Part shown: one piece after another, positions 44,749 through 55,772 of the stretch | How the letters are laid out: each line of letters begins with the position of its first letter | Numbering within the stretch: position 1 is the stretch's first letter | NCBI GenBank assembly: GCA_900169235.1 | Contig: FWCC01000006.1 | Location: 62,001 to 126,000, forward strand | Direction: 5' to 3' | Origin: Zarea fungicola | Taxonomy: Eukaryota; Ascomycota; Sordariomycetes; Hypocreales; Cordycipitaceae | DNA: 64,000 nucleotides | The notes under the pieces: model-generated | Told to the model about the DNA's origin: nothing | Databases searched by the model: none | The model's input: only the letters and a program-made list of their open reading frames with translations | Position numbers and translations under genes: made by a program

Positions 44749-45444
44749 GGTAAAAGCGATGGAGAAGATAAATTAAGGTGACGGGCTTACAATAGCTCTA
44801 GACAGAGAGGGTATGGATATCATTTAGACTTATAAGAATATCTCACATCTCTGAGAAGAGCGAGGAGAGGTCTAGAACTGTCGCGTGAGCCTTCACTATT
44901 CCTAACTTGATGTGTTTTGGCTGCCGTATTATCCGGACGGTGGTCTTTGTTCCACATGATGACAATGTTACTCTCTATTAGATTAATTTTAAACCTTGAG
45001 CCCCTGAGCAAGTTTATGAGTAATCAAGTATTTCTATGCACTAAAGTGCTTCATCTGTCATGTAAATAACTGGGAGCATTCAGCAACTCGGCCGCGCGGA
45101 GATTTTGGCGAGTCATGTATAAGTTCCGCCCGTGGTGCCTCCGAAGCTGACGTTATATTGTGGGCTATTTTATTGTTGTTTATTCGGGTCATAGCTAGGC
45201 AGTCGGCCGAATCTGACACGTCCAAGAATTTTTTTTGGCCCCGCCGTTGGTTCTGACAATTGCGTCTGCATCTTGAAAGATACGCAAGTGCGCGGATACA
45301 GAAACGTAAGCTTATATAAAGCATGCCTTTGCTTTGCACAATGAATAATCGGTCATTCGCCGCTTGTCTCGTTTTAAAACCAACATTCTCAGTATTCATA
45401 CCAACGACGCATTTCAACTCTGTTTTCTTCGTCTTCTTCTGAAA
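44749..45444. other. Divergent intergenic region
   Basis: The shared promoter region of two divergent secreted-protein genes. A TATA box for the plus-strand gene is at 45313-45320. No other gene was seen. Confidence 0.5.
45313..45320 (+). promoter_or_regulatory. TATA-like box
   Basis: TATATAAA, ~125 bp upstream of the ATG at 45445. Confidence 0.5.
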
Positions 45445-46062
45445 ATGAACCTCTTGCATCTTGTTGTACTTGCGCCTATGGTGCTGGCCGCAGCCACTTC
45501 TCTTACTCTGCCAGACGAAGCGCAGGAGGGAGTCGGCATTCAGCTGTGGGATGATGACGGCAATCAAATGTACATTCACGAATCTGAATTTGCGCAGTAC
45601 AATATCACAGTGCAGCCCGGTACTGCCGATCCCCCTCCAACGGCCGTGGTGACGGCGACTGCGACGGCGACTGCGACGGCGACATCACCTGCAAAACGCG
45701 GTCTCCCGAATGGAGATTCGATTACCTGTCTGTGGAACACGCCTGTGCCCATTGGTGAGCTTCACGACGACATGGTCTTCTTTGCCGACTACCTCGGCTG
45801 TGGCATCACGTATGGCACAAATCAGTTTGCTAGATACAAGTACGTTGCCCTCATCCGATGGGAGGGCTCGACTGTGATGTACACCTGCAACTACAGCGGC
45901 ACAAGCAGGGTGTGGGGAGGCCCAGAGTTGGTTTCCTACGTGGAGCAAGTCTTCAATTACTGCAATAGGAATAGTGTTGCGGCGTGGTACTTTGACAACT
46001 ATCGCAAGGTATCTTGGGGGTATACTACCAGGAACAATGGCTATTGTGGGCCTGCCCAATGA
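45445..46062 (+). CDS. Secreted protein with Thr-Ala repeat linker and Cys domain
   Basis: A single-exon 205-residue protein. The start at 45445 begins directly with a signal peptide (~16 residues); an upstream in-frame Met at 45364 would bury it. After an acidic N-terminal segment comes a Thr-Ala dipeptide repeat (about six copies), then an AKR site that Kex2 could cut, then a ~130-residue domain with five Cys (ITCLW, LGCGI, YTCNY, NYCNR, GYCGP) and many aromatic residues. The domain looks like an independently folding extracellular module released from a proregion. No family is recognised. Confidence 0.75.
   Translation: MNLLHLVVLAPMVLAAATSLTLPDEAQEGVGIQLWDDDGNQMYIHESEFAQYNITVQPGTADPPPTAVVTATATATATATSPAKRGLPNGDSITCLWNTPVPIGELHDDMVFFADYLGCGITYGTNQFARYKYVALIRWEGSTVMYTCNYSGTSRVWGGPELVSYVEQVFNYCNRNSVAAWYFDNYRKVSWGYTTRNNGYCGPAQ
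45650..45683 (+). repeat. In-frame Thr-Ala coding repeat
   Basis: Alternating acg/act and gcg codons (gcgacggcgact units) encode the Thr-Ala repeat linker of the secreted protein. Confidence 0.75.
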
Positions 46063-46897
46063 TGAAGTCTCACGGCAGAAGGGAACGCGAGTTAAAGGAA
46101 GCTTTTTAAAGACGGGGCGAAAGGTGCATATTGTAACATAAATCATCATCCTAGATACTTCTACTGCCAGTCGGACTATGGACAACTAAATGGCCAGCAG
46201 TATTACAAAAATTTGGACATGTCGCTGCATTGCTCGCAAAATTTCACCGCCCCAGAGATGAAATCACCTCTACCATGTACCCGTTGTGCACCACTCACTG
46301 TGCATAGTTTCCATAAAAACCATTCACCCAGCCTCCGATTCCATCTCTAAACTTCATTGTCCGGCCCATCATGAGTTATCAAGTGGGCTGAGAGATTATC
46401 TGAAACTCATCTCGAGCAGCACAAGTGGCGGACATTCTTGCTTCTCTCGCTTTGATTCCATCACACGAGACCTATCCCCGACCCGTCGCTTATTAGTCCC
46501 CCCACAATCTTACATGCACATAACTTGGTCAGGTTAGACTGCCGCCTTCCTACGCCTTGTAGGGATCTTGGAATTCGAAAACTGGAGTGTTTATCCGCGC
46601 TCGTGAGTTGAAGCTATGCGAGATAAACACAGCTGTCGGCTTCTGTAGACGCATTCGGACATCTACTTGAACATGTACAAGTAAACCCTAACGGGTCGGT
46701 TTTGCGTCTCCATTATCAGTACTCTATGTGACAATACATCGTTTTGTGCAGCCGTCACTTACCTGACTAGCACCGATGTTCAGGGTGGTGGGTTGTGGCA
46801 CTTCTATGTAGAAAAAGTCGATAAGGTTTTACCATGGTTGAGTCTGAAGAGTGAAGAGTATAGGGCATTTTTGAGTAGCTATGGAAGCGACCAGGAC

Positions 46898-47210
46898 TGT
46901 TGTGGCTGCTGACTCAGGTCAAGCTGCGCCTCCAGCGAGGCATGACTCCTGCCACAGCAGGCTTACGTCGGTCAGACGCTCTGACTGACAGCAGCCTGCC
47001 GTGGATACGAGTCCATCACGGCAGCTGAGGAGAGAAGAGAGATTTTCGGTTTCTTGTTCGCTTTCCCTGAATTCCTGTATATAAGGGAGGAACTCCTCCC
47101 CCAGCCGTAGCTAGATTTTCAATATCATCAAGTTACAATAAGCATCCCTACTGGGAGTCGTGTCTCTCAATACCGTGGCAAATCCCCTCGACTGAAAGGG
47201 GTTTCAATTT
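46898..47210 (+). mobile_element. Possible Copia-type solo LTR
   Basis: Starts TGTTG as many Copia LTRs do. It contains a TATATAAGG box (47080s) followed by ggaactcctccccc and then a caagttacaataagcatcccta segment, an arrangement typical of the U3-R region of fungal Copia LTRs. A hairpin with 8-bp arms (ctgccgtg at 46996-47003, cacggcag at 47017-47024) lies inside. No internal coding region or primer-binding site follows. The 3' end and target-site duplication could not be fixed, so the right limit is approximate. Confidence 0.35.
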
Positions 47211-47762
47211 CCCTTTTGTTACTAAAATTGCCGTACTAAAATTAGAGACGTTGGAATTCTAGTATTTACAGTCTCTTGGATGGCATGTCAAGTGAGAGGT
47301 ATAATCACACTTTTACTAACCTTATATAGCCCTATCGTATCCTACGCTACGCTAGCTACATGGATAATAATTTCCTGTACAAGTAGGCACGTTTCTTATG
47401 TGGTAACACAGGATGGCTTTGGTAGAACACTGGAGCCAGACTTGAATAGTCAGGACAAGTGGCGAAAGAACAGTTCGGTTAGCTCCCACCACATTGGGAC
47501 CAGGTTGAAGGTGACCTAAATCAACGGCGTAAAGAATTGCCAGAGATTGGACAGCACGCCTTGAAGCAGGAGGACTTTCTGAGATAAATACTTTACGTTT
47601 GCATTGCTGTATAGATGCACTTGATGCATGAGCATTGAACAAGACAATGGGCTAGGGGTGTAAGATATAATACATTGTCCAATATCGCCGTTAGAATAGA
47701 GAACTTCTTTTCAAATGCTAGTGTTTAACAACGTTCTGACATGGTTAATTATAAATTCTGCC

Positions 47763-47843
47763 TGTACTGGAGCGGGAGTCAACCATGGCAATCATAACCG
47801 CCGCGCGTTGCTTGAACGGGAACCCCCACATCTATCCAGTACA
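47763..47843. repeat. 9-bp perfect inverted repeat spanning 81 bp
   Basis: Arms tgtactgga (47763-47771) and tccagtaca (47835-47843) are perfect complements. The size resembles a tRNA-like RNA, but the internal arms do not pair as in a tRNA. Confidence 0.6.
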
Positions 47844-48337
47844 CCAGCAGAAGGTTTTAACGGGTGTACCTAGTTAGGCTGCTGGTAAGACGTCGGTTTC
47901 CTTCTGCGTCCTCATCCGATAGGACGAGCGAATGAAAGTCAACTTACCAACGCTAGGGCAGTAATGCAGATAGCAATCCCCTCGCTTGTCTTCCGGCAAT
48001 GGCCCTGGAAGTTACATGCTTTCTCAAATTATGCTCAAATTACCCTCAAACTTTTGCATAATAGAAAATGACTAGGGTCAATAGGGAGCGAAGAATATTT
48101 ACTTGTCCCGCAGTAGTAATAACTAATCACAATCCGGACGCTAGTCCGGGTTCCAGTTTTAATAAAACAAATGAAAGTATTTTATTGGTCCCATTAACTT
48201 ACGTCCAAAGCCAAATATGGTAATAACCTGCTTTAAGTCGTTGATACTTTAATCCCGGCCTTAGCGCTGACGTTCCAACCGGCCGGCTGAGCTGGCACGA
48301 GTTGCCGAGATCAGTGCCAGGGGAGCTGCTAGACATG

Positions 48338-48344
48338 TATAAAG
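48338..48344 (+). promoter_or_regulatory. TATA-like box
   Basis: TATAAAG, ~80 bp upstream of the ATG at 48421. Confidence 0.45.
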
Positions 48345-48420
48345 TCTTGCCAATAACATGACTTTGATCTCTACGAGAGCTTTGCAGCGAGCTAGAGCAA
48401 GACGCGGCACTTACGAAATA

Positions 48421-49466
48421 ATGTTATCGACGCACGCTCCAATAGAAAAGGGACGCAAGAGCGTTCTGATTACTGGGTTGGTTCAAGGTGCCACAGCCGC
48501 GATTGGATTACCACTAATGGACCACAGTTGCTCACCAGGCGGGATTGGGCATGCTCTGGCAAAAGAATTCCATGCAAAAAGTCTGTCATTTACAAAATAC
48601 ATGCAGTGATGCTTCTAACGGCCGTTACAGGATATCATGTAATTGCTACGGCACGCCGACTGGACGTTTTGGGTGAGCTGGCCGATCTGGGAATGACTAC
48701 GATGTACCTCGACGTTACGAAGCAAGAAAGCATTGACGCCGCTAAAGACACGATTGTCAACATAACTGGCGGACGGTTGAATGTCCTCGTTAATAATGCG
48801 TACGCATAAACACTCTGTTCATGAGTAAACAAAAACTGACCTTTCAGTGGCACAATGTTACCTCGACCTCTGACCGACGTCACTACAGAGCAGGTCGCGG
48901 CGTCCTTTGCGACAAATGTCTTTGGTCCTATGGCTATTGTCCGGGCATTAATTCACCCCTTGATTGCTGCCCAAGGCCTCGTAGTCACTATCAATTCCTG
49001 TTCCGACCGACTTCCTCACCCCGTGCACGGTGTATACGCCATGACAAAGGCAGCGAATGCTTCATATATGCGCACTCTTGCAGCAGAGCTCCACTACTTC
49101 AACGTTTGCACTCTCACAGTCGTTACTGGCTTCATAACAACTAATATCGTCGAGAGTGCACCCAAGATAGCGTTCCCCCCTGATACTTTATTCTCCGCCA
49201 TTGAGGGCAACATATACAACAGTCTTACGCCCCCGATGATGAGCGCCAAAGATTACGCTACAGCTGTGGTGAAAGAGGTTATGCGGGGCAAAGGCGTCAA
49301 CTTCGGTCCATTTGGGCGCTGGTTTGGAACAAGGGAGTGGATATGGCTCGGAGGTATGTCGACGCAGTTCTGGCTAATGACTGTATTTGGTGAGAGTTTT
49401 ACACAATGGCTTCTTGTGCGCATGTGGGGGCTTTCGAGGGTGAATGACGCAAAGCTCAAGCCCTGA
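48421..49466 (+). CDS. Short-chain dehydrogenase/reductase, AYR1-like
   Basis: Four exons: 48421-48476, 48528-48580, 48631-48799 and 48848-49466; introns are 51, 50 and 48 bp, with actaat/ctaacg/actgac branch motifs. The product is 298 residues. Splicing rebuilds the SDR nucleotide-binding motif TGCSPGGIG near the N-terminus, then YHVIATARR and the NNAG motif across the third splice, and the catalytic Y156-x3-K160 (VYAMTKAA) with upstream Ser 143/145 in INSCS. The TGCSPGGIG plus YHVIATARR pairing is that of 1-acyl-dihydroxyacetone-phosphate reductases (Ayr1), NADPH enzymes of lipid droplets and ER. Fungal paralogues also serve other pathways, so the substrate is inferred. At the second splice the usual Gly becomes Arg (codon AGA). 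Confidence 0.88.
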
Positions 49467-49929
49467 CTCTCTCAAGAGAGGGAATAGGTCACATAGTACC
49501 CTGATATATTATTATACAGGTGCAGATTCGCGGCGGAACGTTATAGACCCTGAGGCTTGATGCAAATTCACAATGTACATCCAATCGGCCTCGAATATTT
49601 TAGGTTGCTTTACAGGACAAAAGAAAAATGTCCACCTCCTCAATTTCATCGTTTCAATCCATTCCAGCGACAGTACAATATACTGTCACTTGACCTCCAC
49701 CTCCTACTCTGGGATAAGCGCGGCATGCACAATGACAATAGCGCCACAGTCGATGCGACGTGGAAAGCATATCGGCCCACGGGTTCGGCCCTTCTTACCG
49801 TCACGTAGTGGCGAGCCAATCGAATTCCTCTCCGGCGAGTAGCTAATTATATTGTAACTATAAATATTGTACCAAGCACCCCGCCCATGACCCTTGGAAA
49901 GGCAAGCCACCCTTCAAAAGCACCGCACC
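49467..49929. other. Intergenic region with amylase promoter
   Basis: 3' flank of the SDR gene and promoter of the amylase gene. A TATAAATA box lies at 49859-49866. No other gene. Confidence 0.5.
49859..49866 (+). promoter_or_regulatory. TATA box
   Basis: TATAAATA, ~70 bp upstream of the amylase ATG at 49930. Confidence 0.5.
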
Positions 49930-52523
49930 ATGATTTGGCTGTCTGAACTTGTATTCATCTTGGGCTTCCTGGCCATCAACGGTCAGTGCCATCCAGACCA
50001 CAACAAAAGAGCAGCACAGGTTCGGCTTTTGTCATTCGACTTCCATGGCTCAACACTGTCTGGTTCCATAACTGTACGCTGCAGATTTGCCAGCGACCGA
50101 GGCCGAGCCACTGATAATCATTGATAGGTTCAAAACATTGCATATGAGAAAATCGTGTCTGTATTCTGGGCTGCAGGGTCAAACTGGCAGGGATCACCAA
50201 TAGCCGCCAAATATTCAAGCGGGCCAGGGTCCGACGGCTATGAAACTTGGCAGTTCTCGGCGTCCGCTCCAGGCGCCACCGAGTTTTACATTTCATACAG
50301 AGTCTCCGGTCAAACGTGAGAATTACATGCCTCATGCCTGTATTCCATTCTGACCTATAAACATAGCTTCTATGATCCCGGAAATTACGTCAACTACAGA
50401 ATTTCGCCCCCGTCCACAACCAGTACTTCCCCGACCTTCACCACGTCGACACAGCCGCCTCCCGCCTCGTCCAATTCGCCAACCACAACCACATTAACAA
50501 ACCCTGCTACTACCACCACATCCGTGTCCACATCCATATTAGTCCCAACAAGTACTTCTCCGAGCTCAACAACGGTTAATACGGGACCAGTTAAAGTCAG
50601 CCCTCTTCCGCCATTTTATTCTGCCAATGTTCCCATCGAAGCCCCGGCCTCACCTCCGCCCGGGTGTGGGAACTACAACGGAAAGGACTCTTGCGCATCT
50701 GGATCTACGTATACTGTACCTGATTCTGCTGAAAATCGGCGATGGCAAACTCCCCCAAAAGGCGACCTCACATACATTGACAGCTTCCAGTCGTATCGCT
50801 CCCTGACAGGCTATGCCGACATCCAGTACAGTCCATCACGCAGTAACGCCGTTGTCATAGTTCAGTGTCTATCGCGCGCAAATGAAGCTATTACATACAG
50901 CTTCAATGGTGTCAACCAGACAAGCAATGTCTACCAGGCTAGCTCTACCTCTACCAACGGTGGTCTTCACATTGTTGTATATGGGAGCAGCGGCTCGACT
51001 CTTACGCTCGATGCTCTCCATTTCCTGTGGGAGAATGCCAACATCCAAGCCCAATCGTCCTTCATGAATGGACAAAAAGGCGCCATCGTGGAGATGTTTG
51101 GTTGGCCGTACGCTGATATTGCCCTAGAATGCACGTTTCTCGGAAAGGCTGGATACATGGGCGTCAAAATTTTCCCTCCCCAGGAGCACGTTTTTGGATC
51201 TTACTACTATGAGCCTGACGGACAGTTTCGACCTTGGTATTTTGCCTATCAGCCCGTCTCTTACAGATTATACTCGCGAATGGGGACTAGGGATGATCTC
51301 CGATCAATGATTCAGACTTGCCGTGCCGTTGGTGTACGCGTGTACTTTGATGCAGTCATCAATCACATGTCTGGAAACGGGTACGACATACAAAACCACC
51401 GCAACGGTGATTGTTCCCTATACAGTGGCCATAATGCCAGCGCAGGATCGCCATACTATACCTGGGGGCAGACATTCTTGATCAATCCACTCACCAAGAC
51501 ACGGCCCACACTGGAGTATCCCGCCGTGCCCTATGGGCCAACGGACTTTCACTGCGAGCGCTCGCTCAACTCTTGGACTGACGGACAAACCATAACCAAG
51601 GGTTGGCTCGTCGGATTGACCGACCTCAACTCAGAGAAGCCATATGTGCAGGACAGAATCGCCACGTACCTCGTCGACGTCTTGTCGCTCGGCGCCTCCG
51701 GCTTCCGAGTTGATGCCGCCAAACACATTGGCCCTGCCATGATGGCGCAAATTTACAGTCGCGTCCGACAGAAGCTCGGTGGAGAATTCCCCGACGACTT
51801 CATCTCCTGGAACGAAGTCATCCTCGGCGGTGAAAAGGACCTCCTCGCGTGCGGCGGCGGCGAGTGGAGCTGGTACACCAACTTTGACAAGCTGCTTGCC
51901 GGCGCGGGCATTTCGCCCGGCGACATTGCCAAGATTAAGATTTGGAGCTCCGACTATCCAAAGGAATTTCCCGCGTGCGGCTCATTCATCATCCCCGCGA
52001 GCCGCTTCGCCATTCAAAATGACGACCACGACCAGCAAAACAGCGGGAGCTCCAGCAGAGACATGGGCGACAAGGGCAGCGTGCTCATCAAGGACAAGGA
52101 CATTTCCAAGCACCGTCAGTTCGAGGTCCTGCTGTTCAACCGCACCGATGCGGATTGGAACATCAAACTTGTTCTTAGCAGCTACATGTTTGCCGCGAAT
52201 GGCGGATCCGGCTTCCCCGATGGGCTCAGCGACTGTAAATACTACACAGGGTCGCAGTCACCGGGTGGTTGTTTGGGCATGGAGTATGACAAGGCACATG
52301 TCGCATCTGCTGTAAGTAAAAAGGAGTCGCGAGAATGCCCGGCGGGAGTCAACCCCGAACTGACCAGAGATTGATTTTCTAGTGCGGTTATAGCAATGGC
52401 GCACTCACTCCAGGTAAATACACCAGGGTTCACCGTGATATTTCCATCATCAATGCCATGCGCCAATGGGTTAATTTGGCGCCAATGTCGGCTCAGGCTC
52501 TTGATATACCCCAATGTACATAA
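49930..52523 (+). CDS. Secreted alpha-amylase (GH13) with N-terminal CBM21-like domain
   Basis: Four exons: 49930-50073, 50128-50315, 50367-52311 and 52383-52523; introns are 54, 51 and 71 bp. The product is 805 residues. After a signal peptide (~19 residues), residues ~30-125 form a CBM21-like starch-binding module (LLSFDFHGSTLSGSI, NIAYEKIVSVFW, FYISYRVSGQTFYDPGNY). A Ser/Thr/Pro linker (~125-200) and an unassigned beta-rich segment (~240-340) follow, then the GH13 catalytic domain. Its conserved regions are FDAVINHM, GFRVDAAKHI (nucleophile D560), SWNEVILGG (acid E594) and NDDHDQQN (D666 area). The CTFLGKAGYMGVKIFPPQEH segment resembles the animal/bacterial amylase type rather than Taka-amylase. 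The last exon is needed for the C-terminal end. The enzyme should hydrolyse starch or glycogen outside the cell. Confidence 0.9.
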
Positions 52524-52694
52524 CAAAGGCTATTTTTCACAGGAAGGGCTTGCGCATCCAAGTCACATCGGCCAGAGACTTGTGAAAACGCTTTCATAGA
52601 GTGTCTTGGATGAATGACAAATGCGTTTGTGTATTCGTGTTGGTTTATTTATTTGCTATATATACACAGAGATATTTTACATGTACGTAATTAT

Positions 52695-54044
52695 TTATGC
52701 GCCCTCGGCCCATCCCAGACGGTTGTTGCCATCGTCATAGACAACAAAGCCAGTCTTCATGGCTACGTCACCGAAAATGGCAAGGCTCCCATCGATGCCA
52801 CCGAGACCACCAACGCAGGTGTCACCCTGGTTGGGAGCAAAGTTAATGCTCTCGCTGTGAATGGTAATACTGCCAGATCCAACACCAAAGGAAAAGGTGG
52901 GCAGGCTGGCGTCACAGGGGAAGGTCCAGAGGTACTGGCCCTGCGAGACAGTGTTCTTGAACGAGCCTTGGACGTTGCCCCAGTAATCCTCTGCAACGTC
53001 TGTAGGGAGGTAGACGATAGAAGTACCGGTGTCGGCGGTGCCGGAGATTTTACGATCATTCAGCTTGCCGTCACCGATGGCATACCCAGAGGCATCGAAC
53101 AGGCGGTGGCCGAGATCGTCTGTGTATGCGGGGGTGTAGTTAATGTCGCCAGTGTACTGAGAGCTGTCAATGTAACCAAAGTTATATGAGCCAGCTAGCG
53201 ATTATAAAATATTAGTATAAAATATTTCTCAGTCGTAGAATTGGTGATTTAGGAACACTTTTGCGTGTGTGTGTGTGAGTGTGTGTGGTTTTAACTTACG
53301 AGCGGCGTGCTTGAGGCGGGCTGTGAACACGGGTGAGGACAGCTTGTCCTTGATTTTGGAGAACCAAGTTTGTTGCTGCTGGGGTTTGATAGTGTTGCCC
53401 TTGTCGTTGGCCAGGCCGACCAGACCGGAGCTGGCGGAATCGTTGGTGAAGGATGCGGAGACGTCCTGGGCCGACTCGACCGCCATATCGCTGACTACCG
53501 CACCGCCAATGGAGACGGTGTCCGTGTAGACAATACCCTTGCTGGTGCTCTGGTCGCCGTACCCAATGGACCAAGTGGCACCCGCCAGCTTCTTGGCCGA
53601 CGTGCTGCTGCCAGGATTATACAGGGTCTGTCCATTCACCTGCGACTTGGTGGTGTCGGTGCTAAACACCCACAGATCGCTGGAGCCCGTGTCAAAGTCC
53701 ATGTTGAGCTTCTGTGGCGGAGTGCCGACGGAGATTTCCGAGAGGTACAGGCTGTCGACGCCGGCGGTGTCGCCCGAGGGGTTGGCGATGACGCTCGAGT
53801 TTTGGCCGCGGGCGGCGAGGGAGGCGGCCGCAGCACGGCGGGCGAGGATCCCGGCCTGAATCTCAGGAAGGTCCTCCTTGGCAGCGTACTTGAGGAGTAC
53901 GTGCTCGGCGTCGAACAGCGCGTGGCGCGGGCTCTCGTTCTTGACAGCGGGAATGCTGAACTTGAGGCCGGTGTTCTCTGCGGGTGCGGCCATGGTGCTG
54001 CCAGCGGCTGCGGCCAGCGCAACAAGAGTCTGTGTGGTCTTCAT
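52695..54044 (-). CDS. Aspergillopepsin-type secreted aspartic protease (A1)
   Basis: Two exons, 54044-53300 and 53194-52695, with a 105 bp intron (GTAAGT donor, GCTAG end), give 414 residues. The signal peptide ends near TMAA, and a propeptide of ~65 residues follows. The two catalytic motifs are visible: DTGSSDLWVF with D118 in exon 1 and ADTGTSIVYLP with D303 in exon 2. The splice rebuilds HAAPGSYNFGYIDSSQYTG, a hallmark of aspergillopepsins. The C-terminus has the CDASLPTF and CVGGLGG cysteines and the usual AIFGDVAMKTGFVVYDDGNNRLGWA end. It is an acid endopeptidase for extracellular protein use. It is convergent with the amylase gene, only ~170 bp apart, and a TATA box lies ~120 bp upstream. 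Confidence 0.95.
53265..53287 (-). repeat. GT-rich microsatellite in the protease intron
   Basis: A run of gt/gtgag dinucleotide units inside the single intron of the aspartic protease gene, close to the donor. Confidence 0.7.
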
Positions 54045-55772
54045 TTTCGGAAGCTGGGATAGGGAAGAAGGGGACTGGAGATGGATGGGAAGTGGGTAGT
54101 GCTGAGGACGATGCCGAGGACGATGCCAAGGACGATTGCCAAGACGGAGGGAATCTCATCGCATTTATACTTGGCACTTGGCACGGGAATATAATCTCTT
54201 GTCGTGTTATTCTCCAGTAAAGAGCACACGGCCAGCATGGTCTGCGCACCAACAACATCAACCTCGACGTCGTCAACTCGAGGTAATAAACGCCTTAATT
54301 TAGAAGGTCCTGGCATACCACAACGGGTCGTTGGTTGCTGAAGGGTGGGGAGCGATTTCCGGAGCCACATGCAGTCATCTCGTATTATTCTGCGGTTGGT
54401 ATGTACTTGAAACAGATACATAGGAGACCACGGTTCGAGTCCCACAAGGCTCAGATTGAAGAATCGAGAAGGTGGCGAGCAACAACAGTGGGAATTACCC
54501 ACACTTGCTAACGCCAGCGTTGCCTGAATCGGCAGGAGGCTCAGATGTTAGAAATAAGCCGCCTTGTAAGTCTGTTTCTCCCAGATCCATACTGCCCCAT
54601 TTACGCCAAATACAGCTTCCAATTTAGGAAATGATGCGATGAAACACAAGCATCACGATACAAAAGATCGGCCGATAGCCCCTGTACTGGAGGGCGTACT
54701 TTGGCAGCGGATTATGTTCGTCAGAAGCTATTGGCAACTAATGTCAAGTGGCTAGCTAGCTGGGAGCGCCATCAGGCTGTTAAATGACTTGCCAATTTGG
54801 CACTGCCTATCAAGGTCAGCCTCAAACAATTACGTTGCTGATTTTCGCCCTTTTTTCAGCTGCCCAGCCACGGAAAGTGAGTAAATAATTGCTGGGTTCC
54901 GGGCTTCGGCTGCCGTAAACCGAGGAGGGTCGTGGCGGTATTAAGTGCCACATTATAGACCAACACCTCGGCCGAGTAATAGGGCCGGGCGCAAACACAC
55001 GGGTCGTTTGAGTCAGAGATGAAGATGTGCAGGAGAAAGCTACCCATTGAGGTACTGTGTGCCTGATTAGCGCTGCTACTTCTGTAGTTGCTCAGTATTC
55101 CCCCTTTTCATAGTGACAGTGGTAATCACATAGACATCAGGCCAAATTTTCCGCAGTGCCCCTTCCAACTTTCCATTGTACTCCGTTGAAAGAGCTGCGC
55201 TCGTGATAGTAACCACAAAAATGGCTGTTTCTTCCAACAGTGTCGCCCCCTATTCGGAAAAACCGGTGCGAGTGGACGTTGTCGCACCCTTTCAATTCCG
55301 TGGAATACAACCAGTTCATGTTTCTGAAACAAAGTAGATTTTCTGACACAGAATTACTATAAAAAATAGCGAGTCAAATCTGCCAAGTGATTCATTTGTT
55401 GTGCGGTGAACCACTAACGTTGCCTTGGACGCCACTGACGGGCGACCAAAAGCCTGGCGCAGCCCTGTAAATTTTGGCCGATCGGTAAGATGCGGGCGCA
55501 GCCAAGGCTACGTTACTGTCACGCAGAGCAGGAAAGTCTCATAGATTCTGAATAGTTGATTGGCCGAATAGGAGCTATGGAGGGTGCGAGGATACCCCCT
55601 AATAAGCTGGCCCTACATGAGAACACCTATTACATCCCGTGATTCGTCATTATTTAGCATAGACTACGTCCTGACATATTTTCTGCGAATGATTTGTAAA
55701 TATAGGAGTACTTTTCGTATCTGGCACAAGATTAAATTGTGTTATTTACAACAATCGTCATGTCTACATACG
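54045..55772. other. Intergenic region
   Basis: Protease promoter (with cgatgccaaggacga-like short repeats at ~54110-54140), then ~1.5 kb with no supported gene up to the stop codon of the regulator. A B-box-like ggttcgagtcc at 54432-54442 was considered and rejected as a tRNA. Confidence 0.5.
54163..54169 (-). promoter_or_regulatory. TATA-like box
   Basis: TATAAAT on the minus strand, ~120 bp upstream of the protease ATG at 54044. Confidence 0.5.

Larger units (their letters stand above)
46063..48420. other. Gene-poor region with possible LTR remnant
   Basis: About 2.3 kb without a supported gene. It has a possible solo LTR (~46898-47210), an 81-bp segment bounded by a 9-bp inverted repeat (47763-47843) and, at its right end, the promoter of the SDR gene. 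Confidence 0.5.

Noticed and set aside
47280..47519. 79-codon frame with a hydrophobic N-terminus after the possible LTR
   Set aside because: No Cys pattern, motif or supporting splice site, and its position just downstream of a possible LTR makes a chance frame likely.
53370..54062. 230-codon frame antisense to the aspartic protease
   Set aside because: Shadow of the GC-rich protease exon; the protease frame carries both catalytic motifs.
54362..54452. tRNA gene with perfect B-box-like ggttcgagtcc and a partial gagcc/ggctc acceptor stem
   Set aside because: The T-stem pairs at only two of five positions and no acceptable D-arm or anticodon stem was found. At best a decayed fragment.
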